DNA of 12,432 bases from positions 1 to 12,432 of the forward strand of contig NVUS02000124.1 in assembly GCA_002402005.2 (NCBI GenBank). The letters are read 5' to 3'. The notes beneath the pieces are model-generated. The model was not told where the DNA came from and searched no databases. It was given only the letters and a program-made list of their open reading frames with translations. Below are positions 5,333-12,432 of the stretch, piece after piece. Position numbers and translations under genes: made by a program. The DNA is from OCS116 cluster bacterium. Its GTDB lineage: Bacteria; Pseudomonadota; Alphaproteobacteria; Rhizobiales; OSC116. Positions within the stretch are counted from its first letter, which is position 1, and the number at the start of each line of letters is the position of its first letter.

Positions 5333-6730
5333 TTGTCTAAAATAAGCTTAAATGAAATATTGCAAAAAACCGATGCAATCCAACTTCTACGTAATTCAAA
5401 AGTTGGTATGTATGTTTATCCAGTGGTTGCACCAGAATTTTCTAACTGGCGCAGCGAACAAGATTCATGGCGCAATAAGGCCGTTTTGTTCGATCAATCT
5501 CATCATATGGATGAAGTGACGGTCGAAGGCCCAGATGCTAAAAAGTTCCTAGAAAGCTTGGCAATTAATAGTTTTGCTAATTTCAAAACCAACCGCGCTA
5601 AACATTATGTACCTGTATCACATAGTGGCCACGTGATTGGCGATATGATCATCTTCCGTGAAACCGAAGAAAAATTCGTACTTGTTGGCCGCGCGCCAAC
5701 TGCCAACTGGGTGCTATATAATGCATCACTAGGTAAGCATGACATTAAAGTGACACATGATCCACGTTCACCTTCTCGCCCAGATGGCGCAAAAGTGACA
5801 CGCACACATTATCGTTTCCAAATCCAAGGCCCACAAGCTCCCGCCGTATTTGAAAAAATGCATGGTGGTACTGTGCCAGATATTAAATTCTTCCATGTTG
5901 ATTGGATCAATGTTAACGGCAAACCTGTACGGGCATTGCGTCATGGCATGGCCGGCGCTCCCGGTCTTGAAATCTGGGGACCATATGAAGAAAAAGCTGA
6001 AATTCAAGCCGCCATCCTAAAAGCTGCTGAAGAAGCTGGTGTAGACATTCGACAATGTGGCGCACGTGCTTATTCAACCAATACATTGGAATCTGGTTGG
6101 ATTCCTTCTCCATTGCCGGGCATTTATACTGGCGATGAAATGAAGGGCTATCGTGAATGGCTAACCAATGAGAGCTATGAAGCTATGGGCTCAATCGGTG
6201 GTAGCTATGTGGCCGAAGACATTTCAGATTATTATGTAACACCATTTGACCTAGGTTATGGCATTTACATTAAATATGATCATGACTTTATTGGCCGTGC
6301 GGCTCTAGAAGCTATGGACAAATCTGCAGCTCGTAAAAAGGTAACTTTTGAATGGAATGCAGAAGATGTGATGAAAGTGATCGCTTCTAATTTCGTTAAA
6401 GGTGGCGACAATTATAAGTGGATCGATTTCCCACAACCTAATTATGCATCATCTAGCTTTGATAAAATTATGCAAGGCGATAAGATGGTCGGTCTTTCTA
6501 TGTTTAATGGCTATAGCTTTAACGAAAGATGCATGCTGTCACTTGGTATGGTTGAGCAGAGCGTTCAAATTGGCGATGTGCTTGAATTGGTATGGGGTGA
6601 ACCTGACGGTGGTACTGAAAAAACATCGACTGAATCACACAAACAAACCACCATTCGGGTGCGTGTATCAGATACACCATATTCGAGTGAAGCGCGTGAA
6701 AATTATGCCGATAGCTGGCGTACTAAATAA
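5333..6730 (+). CDS. ligM: Tetrahydrofolate-dependent aryl O-demethylase (vanillate/3-O-methylgallate type)
   Basis: This 465-residue cytoplasmic protein belongs to the aminomethyltransferase (GcvT)-like fold and closely resembles LigM of Sphingobium SYK-6 (about 471 residues). LigM moves the methoxy methyl group of vanillate or 3-O-methylgallate to tetrahydrofolate, giving protocatechuate or gallate and 5-methyl-THF. Matching stretches recalled from LigM include MYVYPVVAPEFSNWR (26-40), SHHM (56-59), VGRAP (118-122), RHGMAGAPGLEIWGPYE (203-219), LESGWIPSPLP (252-262) and DYYV near 305. Y29, H58, R120 and Y247 lie where LigM substrate-site residues are expected. DesA (syringate specific) is the nearest alternative, so exact substrate preference is open. 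The start is TTG 5333, with AGAGGG six bases upstream. The gene is monocistronic, with its own repressible promoter and a strong terminator. No metF or formate-THF ligase gene, used elsewhere to recycle the methyl-THF, lies in the window. Confidence 0.9.
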   Translation: MSKISLNEILQKTDAIQLLRNSKVGMYVYPVVAPEFSNWRSEQDSWRNKAVLFDQSHHMDEVTVEGPDAKKFLESLAINSFANFKTNRAKHYVPVSHSGHVIGDMIIFRETEEKFVLVGRAPTANWVLYNASLGKHDIKVTHDPRSPSRPDGAKVTRTHYRFQIQGPQAPAVFEKMHGGTVPDIKFFHVDWINVNGKPVRALRHGMAGAPGLEIWGPYEEKAEIQAAILKAAEEAGVDIRQCGARAYSTNTLESGWIPSPLPGIYTGDEMKGYREWLTNESYEAMGSIGGSYVAEDISDYYVTPFDLGYGIYIKYDHDFIGRAALEAMDKSAARKKVTFEWNAEDVMKVIASNFVKGGDNYKWIDFPQPNYASSSFDKIMQGDKMVGLSMFNGYSFNERCMLSLGMVEQSVQIGDVLELVWGEPDGGTEKTSTESHKQTTIRVRVSDTPYSSEARENYADSWRTK

Positions 6731-6739
6731 CCAAATATG

Positions 6740-6772
6740 GCTAGGTAATGAAAATTGCCTAGCTTTTTTTTT
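6740..6772 (+). terminator. Intrinsic terminator after ligM
   Basis: A 10-bp stem (6740-6749 with 6754-6763, core GCTAGG/CCTAGC, one G-U pair) closes a GAAA tetraloop and is followed directly by nine T residues at 6764-6772. It lies nine bases after the ligM stop and separates ligM from the TRAP operon. Confidence 0.93.
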
Positions 6773-7010
6773 ATAAAAATATTTCTCAAAATGCCTAAAT
6801 AGCTAGCCCTTATCCTAAAGTACCAGACCCATAAAAACTCTTGTTATATTTTTTTCTTATAATGATGGCTTTTTTTTTATGGCGGCAGTTGATAATTTTA
6901 GTTTATACCTTAGTGTAGAAGGCTATGTCTGTGTCTATATACATAGGTATAGTCAGTTCTTGACCCGCTACAATAAGCGGGCTTGATGTCATTATTGAGG
7001 GAGTATTTCT
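6773..7010 (+). promoter_or_regulatory. Leader region of the TRAP transporter operon
   Basis: This 238-base AT-rich stretch must hold the promoter for dctP. A consensus-like -10, TATAAT, lies at 6858-6863 but lacks a matching -35. An inverted repeat with arms CTATGT (6923-6928) and ACATAG (6941-6946) is a possible operator; it does not contain the TGTATACA core. A small hairpin, CCCGCT (6964-6969) with AGCGGG (6976-6981), sits 15 bases before the ribosome site GAGGGAG (6997-7003) and would lie in the mRNA leader. No riboswitch class is recognised. Confidence 0.4.
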
Positions 7011-8000
7011 ATGTTAAAAACTTTATTGCGTACAACAGCAGCCGCGCTTATTGCCACTGCCGCGTTTACAGCAACATCACAAGCTGAAGAGCTTAAATTT
7101 GCAACATTCGTGCCACCTGCACATGTTGCCACACCATCATTGTTTCAACCATTAGCTGATGGCGTTGCTGCCGATACAAATGGTGCACTTACCGTTAAAC
7201 TATATCCAGGTGGTGCATTGGGCGCTGGCCCACTAGAGCAATATGTTCGTGCATTGCAAGGCGTTGCCGATATTTCATGGGGCTTACAAGGCTATACATC
7301 TTCGCAATTCCCAAAAACTATGATTGCAGAACTACCTGGTGCCATTGCTGATGGCGTACCCGGTTATATCGGCATCTGGGCAGCTTATGAAGAGCATCTG
7401 TCTAGCGAATATCCAGGCACAAAACCTTTGGCTATTTATACATCCGAGCCAAATATCTTGATCATGAAAGATCATGATGTAAACACTCCAGATGACATTA
7501 AAGGTCTTAAAGTTCGGGTTTCAGGTTCTGCCGCTGCGGCTCTGGTTACAGCTTTGGGTGGTACACCGGTACAAATGCCTGCTGGCCAAATTTATAACGC
7601 CCTACAAACCGGCCTTATTGATGGTGTGATTACTGGTGCAAGCGCGGTTGCAGACTTTAAATTGGACGAAGTGGCTAACAGCTATACAATTGGCGCACCA
7701 CTTGGCCGTATCACATTCTATGTGGTGATGAACCAAGCTAAATATGACAGCCTACCTGATGATCAAAAAGCAGCGATCGACAAACATTCTGGCATCGTTT
7801 TATCTAAAAGCGGTGAAGAGCAATGGAATGCTCGCGCTGATGCGACCATCATATCTATGAAAGCTGATCCGGATAATAAAGTGATTGTTCTAGATGCCGC
7901 TGGCATTGCAGCCTTTGGTGCCATCACTCTACCAGTGACTGATAAAGTGGTTGCCGAATTGGGTGCAGAAGACGTACTTGCAGCCATGCAAGCTAAATAA
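7011..8000 (+). CDS. dctP: TRAP transporter periplasmic solute-binding protein
   Basis: This 329-residue DctP-family protein has a clear signal peptide: basic start MLKTLLR, hydrophobic core AAALIATAAF, and likely cleavage after SQA at residue 25. The mature protein starts EELKFATFVPP. Typical features are LYPGGALGAGPLEQYVRAL near residue 65, the binding-site region DIKGLKVRVSGS with R169, which usually grips the carboxylate of the ligand, and ALQTGLIDGVITG around 200. It delivers an organic acid to the membrane subunits encoded next. The ligand cannot be read from sequence; context with ligM and ligAB suggests an aromatic or related carboxylate. The ribosome site GAGGGAG lies seven bases upstream. 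The stop codon is immediately followed by the dctQ ATG. Confidence 0.92.
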   Translation: MLKTLLRTTAAALIATAAFTATSQAEELKFATFVPPAHVATPSLFQPLADGVAADTNGALTVKLYPGGALGAGPLEQYVRALQGVADISWGLQGYTSSQFPKTMIAELPGAIADGVPGYIGIWAAYEEHLSSEYPGTKPLAIYTSEPNILIMKDHDVNTPDDIKGLKVRVSGSAAAALVTALGGTPVQMPAGQIYNALQTGLIDGVITGASAVADFKLDEVANSYTIGAPLGRITFYVVMNQAKYDSLPDDQKAAIDKHSGIVLSKSGEEQWNARADATIISMKADPDNKVIVLDAAGIAAFGAITLPVTDKVVAELGAEDVLAAMQAK

Positions 8001-8507
8001 ATGCTGAAGCGTTTAACAAAATTAGCAGACAGGTTCATCAACCTGTCTGCAATTATAGGTAGCATCGGTCTGATTGTAGAAGTTGTTATCATATTAATTG
8101 ATGTGGTGGGGCGGATGTTCGATATGCCGCTTGTCGGGGCGCAAGATATCTCGCAAATGTCGATGATTATCTTGGTATTTGGTGCGATGGCACTGTGCGA
8201 CAAAACCGGCGGTCACATTGCAGTCGATATTTTTGAAACCTCATTTCCTAGATGGCTTAACAATTCAATAGACATATTCTCGGCGCTGATTGGCGCGTTA
8301 ATTTTTGCGCTAATTGCTTGGGCGATATATGAGTCGTCAAAAATTTCACAAATGTTGAACTTGGCAACCAATATTATTTATCTGCCCAAGGCATATTTCC
8401 AATGGGCAGTGAGTGCATTTTGCATCATAACCTCGGTGGGTATGTTGTTACGTGGCATCAGCCTTGCCGTTATTGGTAAAGAAGTAGAAGAGGAGGCTGA
8501 CCTATGA
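8001..8507 (+). CDS. dctQ: TRAP transporter small membrane subunit
   Basis: This 168-residue DctQ protein has four predicted membrane segments, at about residues 14-36, 50-68, 88-110 and 128-150. The family pattern shows in DVVGRMFDMPLVGAQDISQMSMIILVFGAMALCDKTGGHIAVDIF. DctQ forms a complex with the large permease DctM. ATG 8001 follows the dctP stop with no gap and no strong ribosome site, so translation is probably coupled to dctP. Its stop overlaps the dctM start in an ATGA arrangement. It appears intact, although its partner dctM is broken in this sequence. Confidence 0.9.
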   Translation: MLKRLTKLADRFINLSAIIGSIGLIVEVVIILIDVVGRMFDMPLVGAQDISQMSMIILVFGAMALCDKTGGHIAVDIFETSFPRWLNNSIDIFSALIGALIFALIAWAIYESSKISQMLNLATNIIYLPKAYFQWAVSAFCIITSVGMLLRGISLAVIGKEVEEEADL

Positions 8508-9797
8508 GTGCAGCATTAATTGGCGGAATTGGCATGGCGGCATTGCTTGTTATGTTGCTTATGCGTGTTCCGGTGGCCTTTGCCATGTTTGTGGTTGGCT
8601 TTGGTGGCATTACCGCTCTAAATGGCGTAAATTCAGCCATGAGCCTGTTGGCATCCGAATCATTCACATTGGGCTCATCAGCCGAATTGGTGGTTGTGCC
8701 ATTGTTTATTTTAATGGGTAATGTGGCAACAGCCACAGGCATGAGTCGGCGGCTTTATGATGCTGCCTATGCCATGGTTGGCTCGGTCAAAGGTGGCCTT
8801 GCCTCAGCAACCATTATTGGTTGCGGCGCTTTCAGGCTCTTCAGTGGCTTCAGCTCTAACCATTGGCAAAGTGTCGTTGGGCGAGATGAAACGCTTTAAA
8901 TATGATGATCGCTTGTCAACTGGCGTGGTTGCTGCAGGCGGTACATTGGGCATTCTCATCCCCCCTTCAACTGGCTTTGTTATTTATGCCATCCTTTCGC
9001 AACAATCGATTGGCCGCTTATTTTTAGCCGGCATATTGCCAGGTTTATTATTGTTAATGCTGTTCATTGGTATGATTACATTTTTGTGCTGGCGCAATCC
9101 AAAATTAGGCCCAGTGGGCGAAAAGCAAAGCTTCTCACAAAAGATGAAAGCGCTTCGTGGCGCATCACCGATTGTCGGCATCATATTCATCACCATTGGT
9201 GGTATTTATGGCGGCATTTTCTCACCTGTAGAAGCTGCTGCAGTTGGCGCTGGTTTGGTCATTCTCATGGGCGTGTGGCTCAGAACTTTGTCATTCAAAC
9301 AATTGTGGGCTGCGGTTAAAGATTCAATCATCACCACCGCCACAGTGATGCTGATCTTAATATCCGCGCATATGATCAATCCATTTTTGGCGTTGAGCAA
9401 CATTCCGCAAACCATTGGTGCGTTTTTAGGTGGTTTGGAAATTCCAGCTCTGGGTATTTTGGCTCTAATTTTGCTGACCTATCTTATTTTAGGCTGTTTC
9501 TTAGAAGGTTTTGCCATGTTGGTACTCACCATGCCTATCTTCTTTCCGGTGATTGTGCAATTGGGTTTTGATCCAATTTGGTTTGGCGTATTGGTGGTGC
9601 TGACCCTAGAAATGGGGCTTATTTCGCCGCCAGTGGGCTTAAACGTATTCATTGTCAAATCGGTGGCGCGAGACGTGCCACTGAAAAAGATTTTTGCCGG
9701 CGTATTGCCATTCTGGGGCATGATGGTATTTGCTTTGCTTCTGTTGGTGCTGTTCCCACAAATTGCACTATTCTTGCCAAATACGATGTTTGGTTAA
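8504..9797 (+). pseudogene. dctM: TRAP transporter large permease, frameshifted
   Basis: DctM is the 12-13-helix permease that drives sodium-coupled uptake. Here it is split. Frame one runs from ATG 8504 and is normal through ATIIGC (C107), then reads nonsense to TAA at 8897-8899. The correct frame resumes from 8823 as AALSGSSVASALTIG and runs to 9797, with GTLGILIPPS and PPVGLNVF intact. The family normally has a motif like C-(A/G)-A-F-A-A-(L/I)-S-G-S-S here. The 11 bases TGCGGCGCTTT at 8822-8832, if present twice in tandem, would read C-G-A-F-A-A-L-S-G and join both parts into one 434-residue protein of normal length. So one 11-base copy appears to be missing. The remainder shows no decay, which suggests a recent mutation, a reversible repeat, or an assembly error. 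As written, the protein would stop after about 131 residues and the transporter would not work. Confidence 0.88.
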
Positions 9798-9874
9798 GAG
9801 ACCAAGTCTGAATAAACCCATTCGATTAAATGCAGAAAGTTGTTTTAAATTTCATAACTTAAGAGGGACTGATT

Positions 9875-11341
9875 ATGAATATAATAAATCCACTGGAACT
9901 TATACGCGGTGTGGCAAACCGTATTTTCATCAATGGCGAATGGGTGACACCTTCATCACAAAATAACTTGCAGGTCATTTCACCTGCAAGTGAAGACGTG
10001 CTTTTCAGCTATAAAGAAGCCTCGACTGCCGATGTTGATCAGGCTGTGGCAGCGGCGCGTGAGGCATTTGAACATGGCGAATGGCCACGGCTTAGCCCGA
10101 ACCAACGCTCTGAATATTTAACCAAAGTCGCCGATTTATTGCGCAAACGTATGCCAGATTTGGCCAAAGCCTGGACAGTGCAGGTGGGCGCGCCGATTGG
10201 TTTGACGCAAAAATTGGTCGGCCAACAACCGGCTTTATTTGATTTTTATGCCGATTTAACCAAAACTTACCCGTTCGAAGAAGAGCGCAAACGCGCCGAC
10301 GGCAACAGCACGATGATTCTGAAAGAAGCGGTTGGTGTTGTGGCGGCAATCACGCCGTGGAATGCCCCCATGGTGCTGCTTTGCTATAAAGTTGCTGCTG
10401 CCTTGGCAGCCGGCTGTACCATTGTTGCCAAACCATCGCCCGAAACCCCATTAGAAGCCATGATTATGGCCGAATGTATTGAAGAAGCTGGCTTGCCCAA
10501 AGGTGTGTTTAATTTGCTGCCCGCCGGGCGCGAGGTTGGCGATTATCTGATCCGCCATGAGGGCATCGACAAGGTGAGCTTTACCGGCAGCACGGCGGCA
10601 GGTAAACATATTGCATCAGTTTGCGGCGAAAAGCTAACTCGGTTTAACTTAGAATTGGGTGGTAAATCCGCCGCGTTATTTTTAGAAGATGCAGATTTTG
10701 CTGCGGCATTGCCGAGCTTAATGGTTTATTCCATGCCAATTACCGGGCAGGTTTGTTTTTCACTGACCCGCATCATCGTACCCGAAAGTCGTAAGCAAGA
10801 GTTTGTAGATATGTATTTGGCCGCCGTGGCCAACATTAAAGTCGGCGACCCGCAAGACCCAAACACTCTGATGGGGCCATTGACCATGCAGCGCCAGTTT
10901 GAGCGGGTGCAAAATTACATTGAAAGCGGCAAACAAGAAGGCGCACATTTAGCCTGTGGCGGCGGTGTGCCTGCCGATTGTAACAAAGGCTATTATATTG
11001 AACCAACAGTGTTTACCGATGTAACGGCAGATATGAAAATTGCCCAAGAAGAAATTTTCGGTCCCGTGGTTTCAATTATCACTTATAGTGATTTGGATGA
11101 CGCTGTGGCCAAAACCAATGATACAAATTATGGCCTGAGTGGAGCCATTTACACCCAAGATGCCGAACTCGGTTATCAAGTTGCCAAACGCATCAAATCT
11201 GGCAATTTAACCATTAATGGTCTGGTTGTAGATGTGACCATGCCATTTGGTGGGTTTAAAGAATCCGGCATTGGCCGTGAAGGCGGCATTGAGGGGCTTG
11301 ATGCCTATGTCGAAGTCAAAGCCATTCACCTAACATCTTAA
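9875..11341 (+). CDS. NAD(P)-dependent aldehyde dehydrogenase
   Basis: This 488-residue aldehyde dehydrogenase superfamily enzyme oxidises an aldehyde to its acid in the cytoplasm. The family motifs are complete: PWN (161-163), K186 in AKPSPETPL, FTGST (236-240), general base E260 in LELGGKSA, catalytic C294 in GQVC, and EEIFGPV near residue 390. The start ATG 9875 has AGAGGG eight bases upstream. It lies 77 bases after dctM with no visible terminator between, so it may be the last gene of the TRAP operon. Possible substrates fitting the context are vanillin or syringaldehyde (as for LigV), feeding acids to the O-demethylase, or a hydroxymuconic-type semialdehyde from ring cleavage. The classical CHMS dehydrogenase LigC belongs to a different family, and none is present. 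Substrate assignment is inference. Confidence 0.88.
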   Translation: MNIINPLELIRGVANRIFINGEWVTPSSQNNLQVISPASEDVLFSYKEASTADVDQAVAAAREAFEHGEWPRLSPNQRSEYLTKVADLLRKRMPDLAKAWTVQVGAPIGLTQKLVGQQPALFDFYADLTKTYPFEEERKRADGNSTMILKEAVGVVAAITPWNAPMVLLCYKVAAALAAGCTIVAKPSPETPLEAMIMAECIEEAGLPKGVFNLLPAGREVGDYLIRHEGIDKVSFTGSTAAGKHIASVCGEKLTRFNLELGGKSAALFLEDADFAAALPSLMVYSMPITGQVCFSLTRIIVPESRKQEFVDMYLAAVANIKVGDPQDPNTLMGPLTMQRQFERVQNYIESGKQEGAHLACGGGVPADCNKGYYIEPTVFTDVTADMKIAQEEIFGPVVSIITYSDLDDAVAKTNDTNYGLSGAIYTQDAELGYQVAKRIKSGNLTINGLVVDVTMPFGGFKESGIGREGGIEGLDAYVEVKAIHLTS

Positions 11342-11368
11342 CACTCTATATATTAGAGAATCAAAAAC

Positions 11369-11400
11369 CCGGCTTTCATTGGTTTGAAGCCGGTTTTTTT
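11369..11400 (+). terminator. Intrinsic terminator after the aldehyde dehydrogenase gene
   Basis: A 7-bp stem CCGGCTT (11369-11375) and AAGCCGG (11387-11393), with an 11-base loop, is followed by seven T residues at 11394-11400. It lies 27 bases after the stop. A second, smaller hairpin, CTCTA (11344-11348) with TAGAG (11354-11358), lies just before it. This ends the TRAP-dehydrogenase transcription unit. Confidence 0.9.
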
Positions 11401-11452
11401 GCGTGATATCACTAAATTTCTTCCTCTCCCTCCTGCGAAATATTGTTCCAAT

Positions 11453-11480
11453 TTGTTGAATCTAAACAAATATTTATACT
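11453..11480 (+). promoter_or_regulatory. Candidate promoter of the membrane sensor gene
   Basis: TTGTTG (11453-11458) and TATACT (11475-11480), with 16-bp spacing, form the best sigma70-like pair in the 174 bases between the preceding terminator and ATG 11575. The -10 is good and the -35 poor. The predicted leader would be about 90 bases. The rest of this intergenic stretch is AT-rich with no other recognisable element. Confidence 0.3.
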
Positions 11481-11574
11481 TAACAAATGCTTTAAAAATT
11501 CGTTCAGATTTTATTAATTTAAACCCGTTATATATGATTAGGACAAAAGATTAGACCAATGGGAAGAGTAATTC

Positions 11575-12432
11575 ATGGGCAAGCAAGAAAACGTTAAAGT
11601 TAAGAAGCATTCACGGTTTACAAAAATCGCAACTTTCTTACCAATCATTATGATCAGCATGACCTTTATGGCTAGTGTTGCAACCGGCATTATCGGCTAT
11701 GTAAACGGCCAGACGGGGTTGCAGAAAGCTACAGTGGGTGAGCTAAATACGCTAGCTGCATCGCGTTCAGATATTTTACAGCTGAAACTAAATACAGTTA
11801 AAAACGACTTATCTACCATGGTCTCTGGCAGCGCCATTAAAATTGTGCTGAATGAATTGCACAGCGCCATCGTCAATATGGAGGTTGACGTTCCAGCAGT
11901 GTTGACATATTTCCAAGGTCCCGAAACAGCTCTTGAGCGCTCGCAACTGGATGGCAGTGGCGAAAAAACCATGTATGCCTATGGCCATACGGGCGTGCAT
12001 AAATCATTCTCAACCAGCTGGGCAGCGTCTGGTTATGGTGATGTTTATGTTCTGAATAAAGATGGACGTATCATTTATAGTGTTGCCAAATCAAAAGACT
12101 TCTTATTGGATATAACCAGTGATGAGTTGAAAGACGGCGACTTAGCTCAGCTATTTGCAACCGCAAAAGATTTGCCTGAAGGCACACAAATTTCATCAAG
12201 TTTTAAGCCTTATCAATTTGCTGGCGATAAACCCGCATTATTTGTAGCTCAACCGGTTTGGATTGGATCATTTATTGATGATCCGGCATTTTCAGGTGTT
12301 ATTGCCATTCGTTTGGATGTTGATTTCTTTGACAATATTATTTCCAAAACTGATGGCTTGGGTGAAACTGGCCAAGTGTTCCTAAGTGATACCAACGGCC
12401 TAGTGCTAACTGACATGCCGCATGCTTCAGCC
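11575..12432 (+). CDS. Membrane sensor protein, probably a methyl-accepting chemotaxis protein (N-terminal part)
   Basis: An open frame of 286 codons runs from ATG 11575 to the right edge of the window without a stop. GGGAAGAG at 11561-11568 is the ribosome site. A basic N-terminus (MGKQENVKVKKHSRFTK) is followed by one membrane helix, about residues 18-42. Then comes a long region predicted to lie outside the membrane: a helix (GLQKATVGELNTLAASRSDILQ) and mixed strands including YGDVYVLNKDGRIIYSV, FSGVIAIRLDVDFFDNII and GQVFLSDTNGLVLTD. These two lookalike strand sets, each with a 'D-x-(D/N)-G-x-(I/V)' turn, suggest a double-Cache ligand-binding domain. The second membrane helix and output domain lie beyond the window, so a chemoreceptor is most likely but a cyclase or kinase is possible. 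It has its own transcription unit after the terminator at 11369-11400. Confidence 0.65.
   Translation, partial: MGKQENVKVKKHSRFTKIATFLPIIMISMTFMASVATGIIGYVNGQTGLQKATVGELNTLAASRSDILQLKLNTVKNDLSTMVSGSAIKIVLNELHSAIVNMEVDVPAVLTYFQGPETALERSQLDGSGEKTMYAYGHTGVHKSFSTSWAASGYGDVYVLNKDGRIIYSVAKSKDFLLDITSDELKDGDLAQLFATAKDLPEGTQISSSFKPYQFAGDKPALFVAQPVWIGSFIDDPAFSGVIAIRLDVDFFDNIISKTDGLGETGQVFLSDTNGLVLTDMPHASA

Noticed and set aside
6935..6952. Fourth GntR site before dctP
   Set aside because: The stretch CTATATACATAG resembles the operator but lacks the TGTATACA core and its symmetry, so it is not counted with the other three.
8822..8899. Programmed ribosomal frameshift in dctM
   Set aside because: A +1 shift here would give C-G-L-S and still lack four residues of a conserved membrane motif, and no slippery sequence or stimulatory structure is visible. 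Loss of an 11-bp copy explains the data better.
8757..9797. Separate 346-residue permease gene starting at 8757
   Set aside because: Its first 22 residues are the out-of-frame reading of the same DctM segment and do not match the family. Only the part from 8823 onward is real, as the continuation of dctM.

Overview
This window most likely comes from an alphaproteobacterium, probably marine. The evidence is circumstantial: base composition is fairly AT-rich, there is a TRAP transporter, a tetrahydrofolate-dependent aryl O-demethylase (LigM type), a two-subunit LigAB extradiol dioxygenase, and a stand-alone response regulator with a GPDRRR/GPERR tail. No rRNA, tRNA, CRISPR array or insertion sequence was seen.

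Layout. Positions 1-2040 hold unrelated housekeeping or accessory genes: the end of an unknown gene, a PhnA-family zinc-ribbon protein, a convergent single-domain response regulator, a 336-base AT-rich gap, and a small NTF2/SnoaL-like protein read from a TTG start. A strong hairpin at 2002-2040 separates these from the catabolic region. On the minus strand, 4302 to 2073 is a tight operon: alpha/beta hydrolase, ligA, ligB, YciI-like protein. Divergent from it on the plus strand are a GntR/FCD repressor (4494-5216) and then the ligM-like O-demethylase (5333-6730), which ends in a textbook terminator. A tripartite TRAP transporter follows (dctP, dctQ, dctM; 7011-9797), then an aldehyde dehydrogenase (9875-11341) with its own terminator. 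The window ends inside a membrane sensor protein, probably a chemoreceptor.

How the parts fit. LigM-type enzymes remove the methyl group from vanillate or 3-O-methylgallate, giving protocatechuate or gallate, which LigAB opens. The TRAP system probably imports an organic acid, the aldehyde dehydrogenase may oxidise an aromatic aldehyde or a ring-cleavage semialdehyde, and the alpha/beta hydrolase and YciI protein would act on ring-cleavage products. Three copies of the palindrome core TGTATACA sit at the start regions of the hydrolase-ligAB operon, gntR and ligM. At gntR and ligM the site overlaps the -10 or predicted start of a good sigma70-type promoter with 17-bp spacing. The GntR protein is therefore the likely repressor of the whole module.

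The most unusual observation is that dctM is broken by a frameshift at 8822-8832. Adding one more tandem copy of the 11-base unit found there restores the frame, the family motif and a normal 434-residue length. This points to loss of one copy of an 11-bp tandem repeat, either in the cell or in the assembly. No wholly new system is obvious; the novelty is in this lesion, the operator set, and the hydrolase and YciI partners of LigAB.
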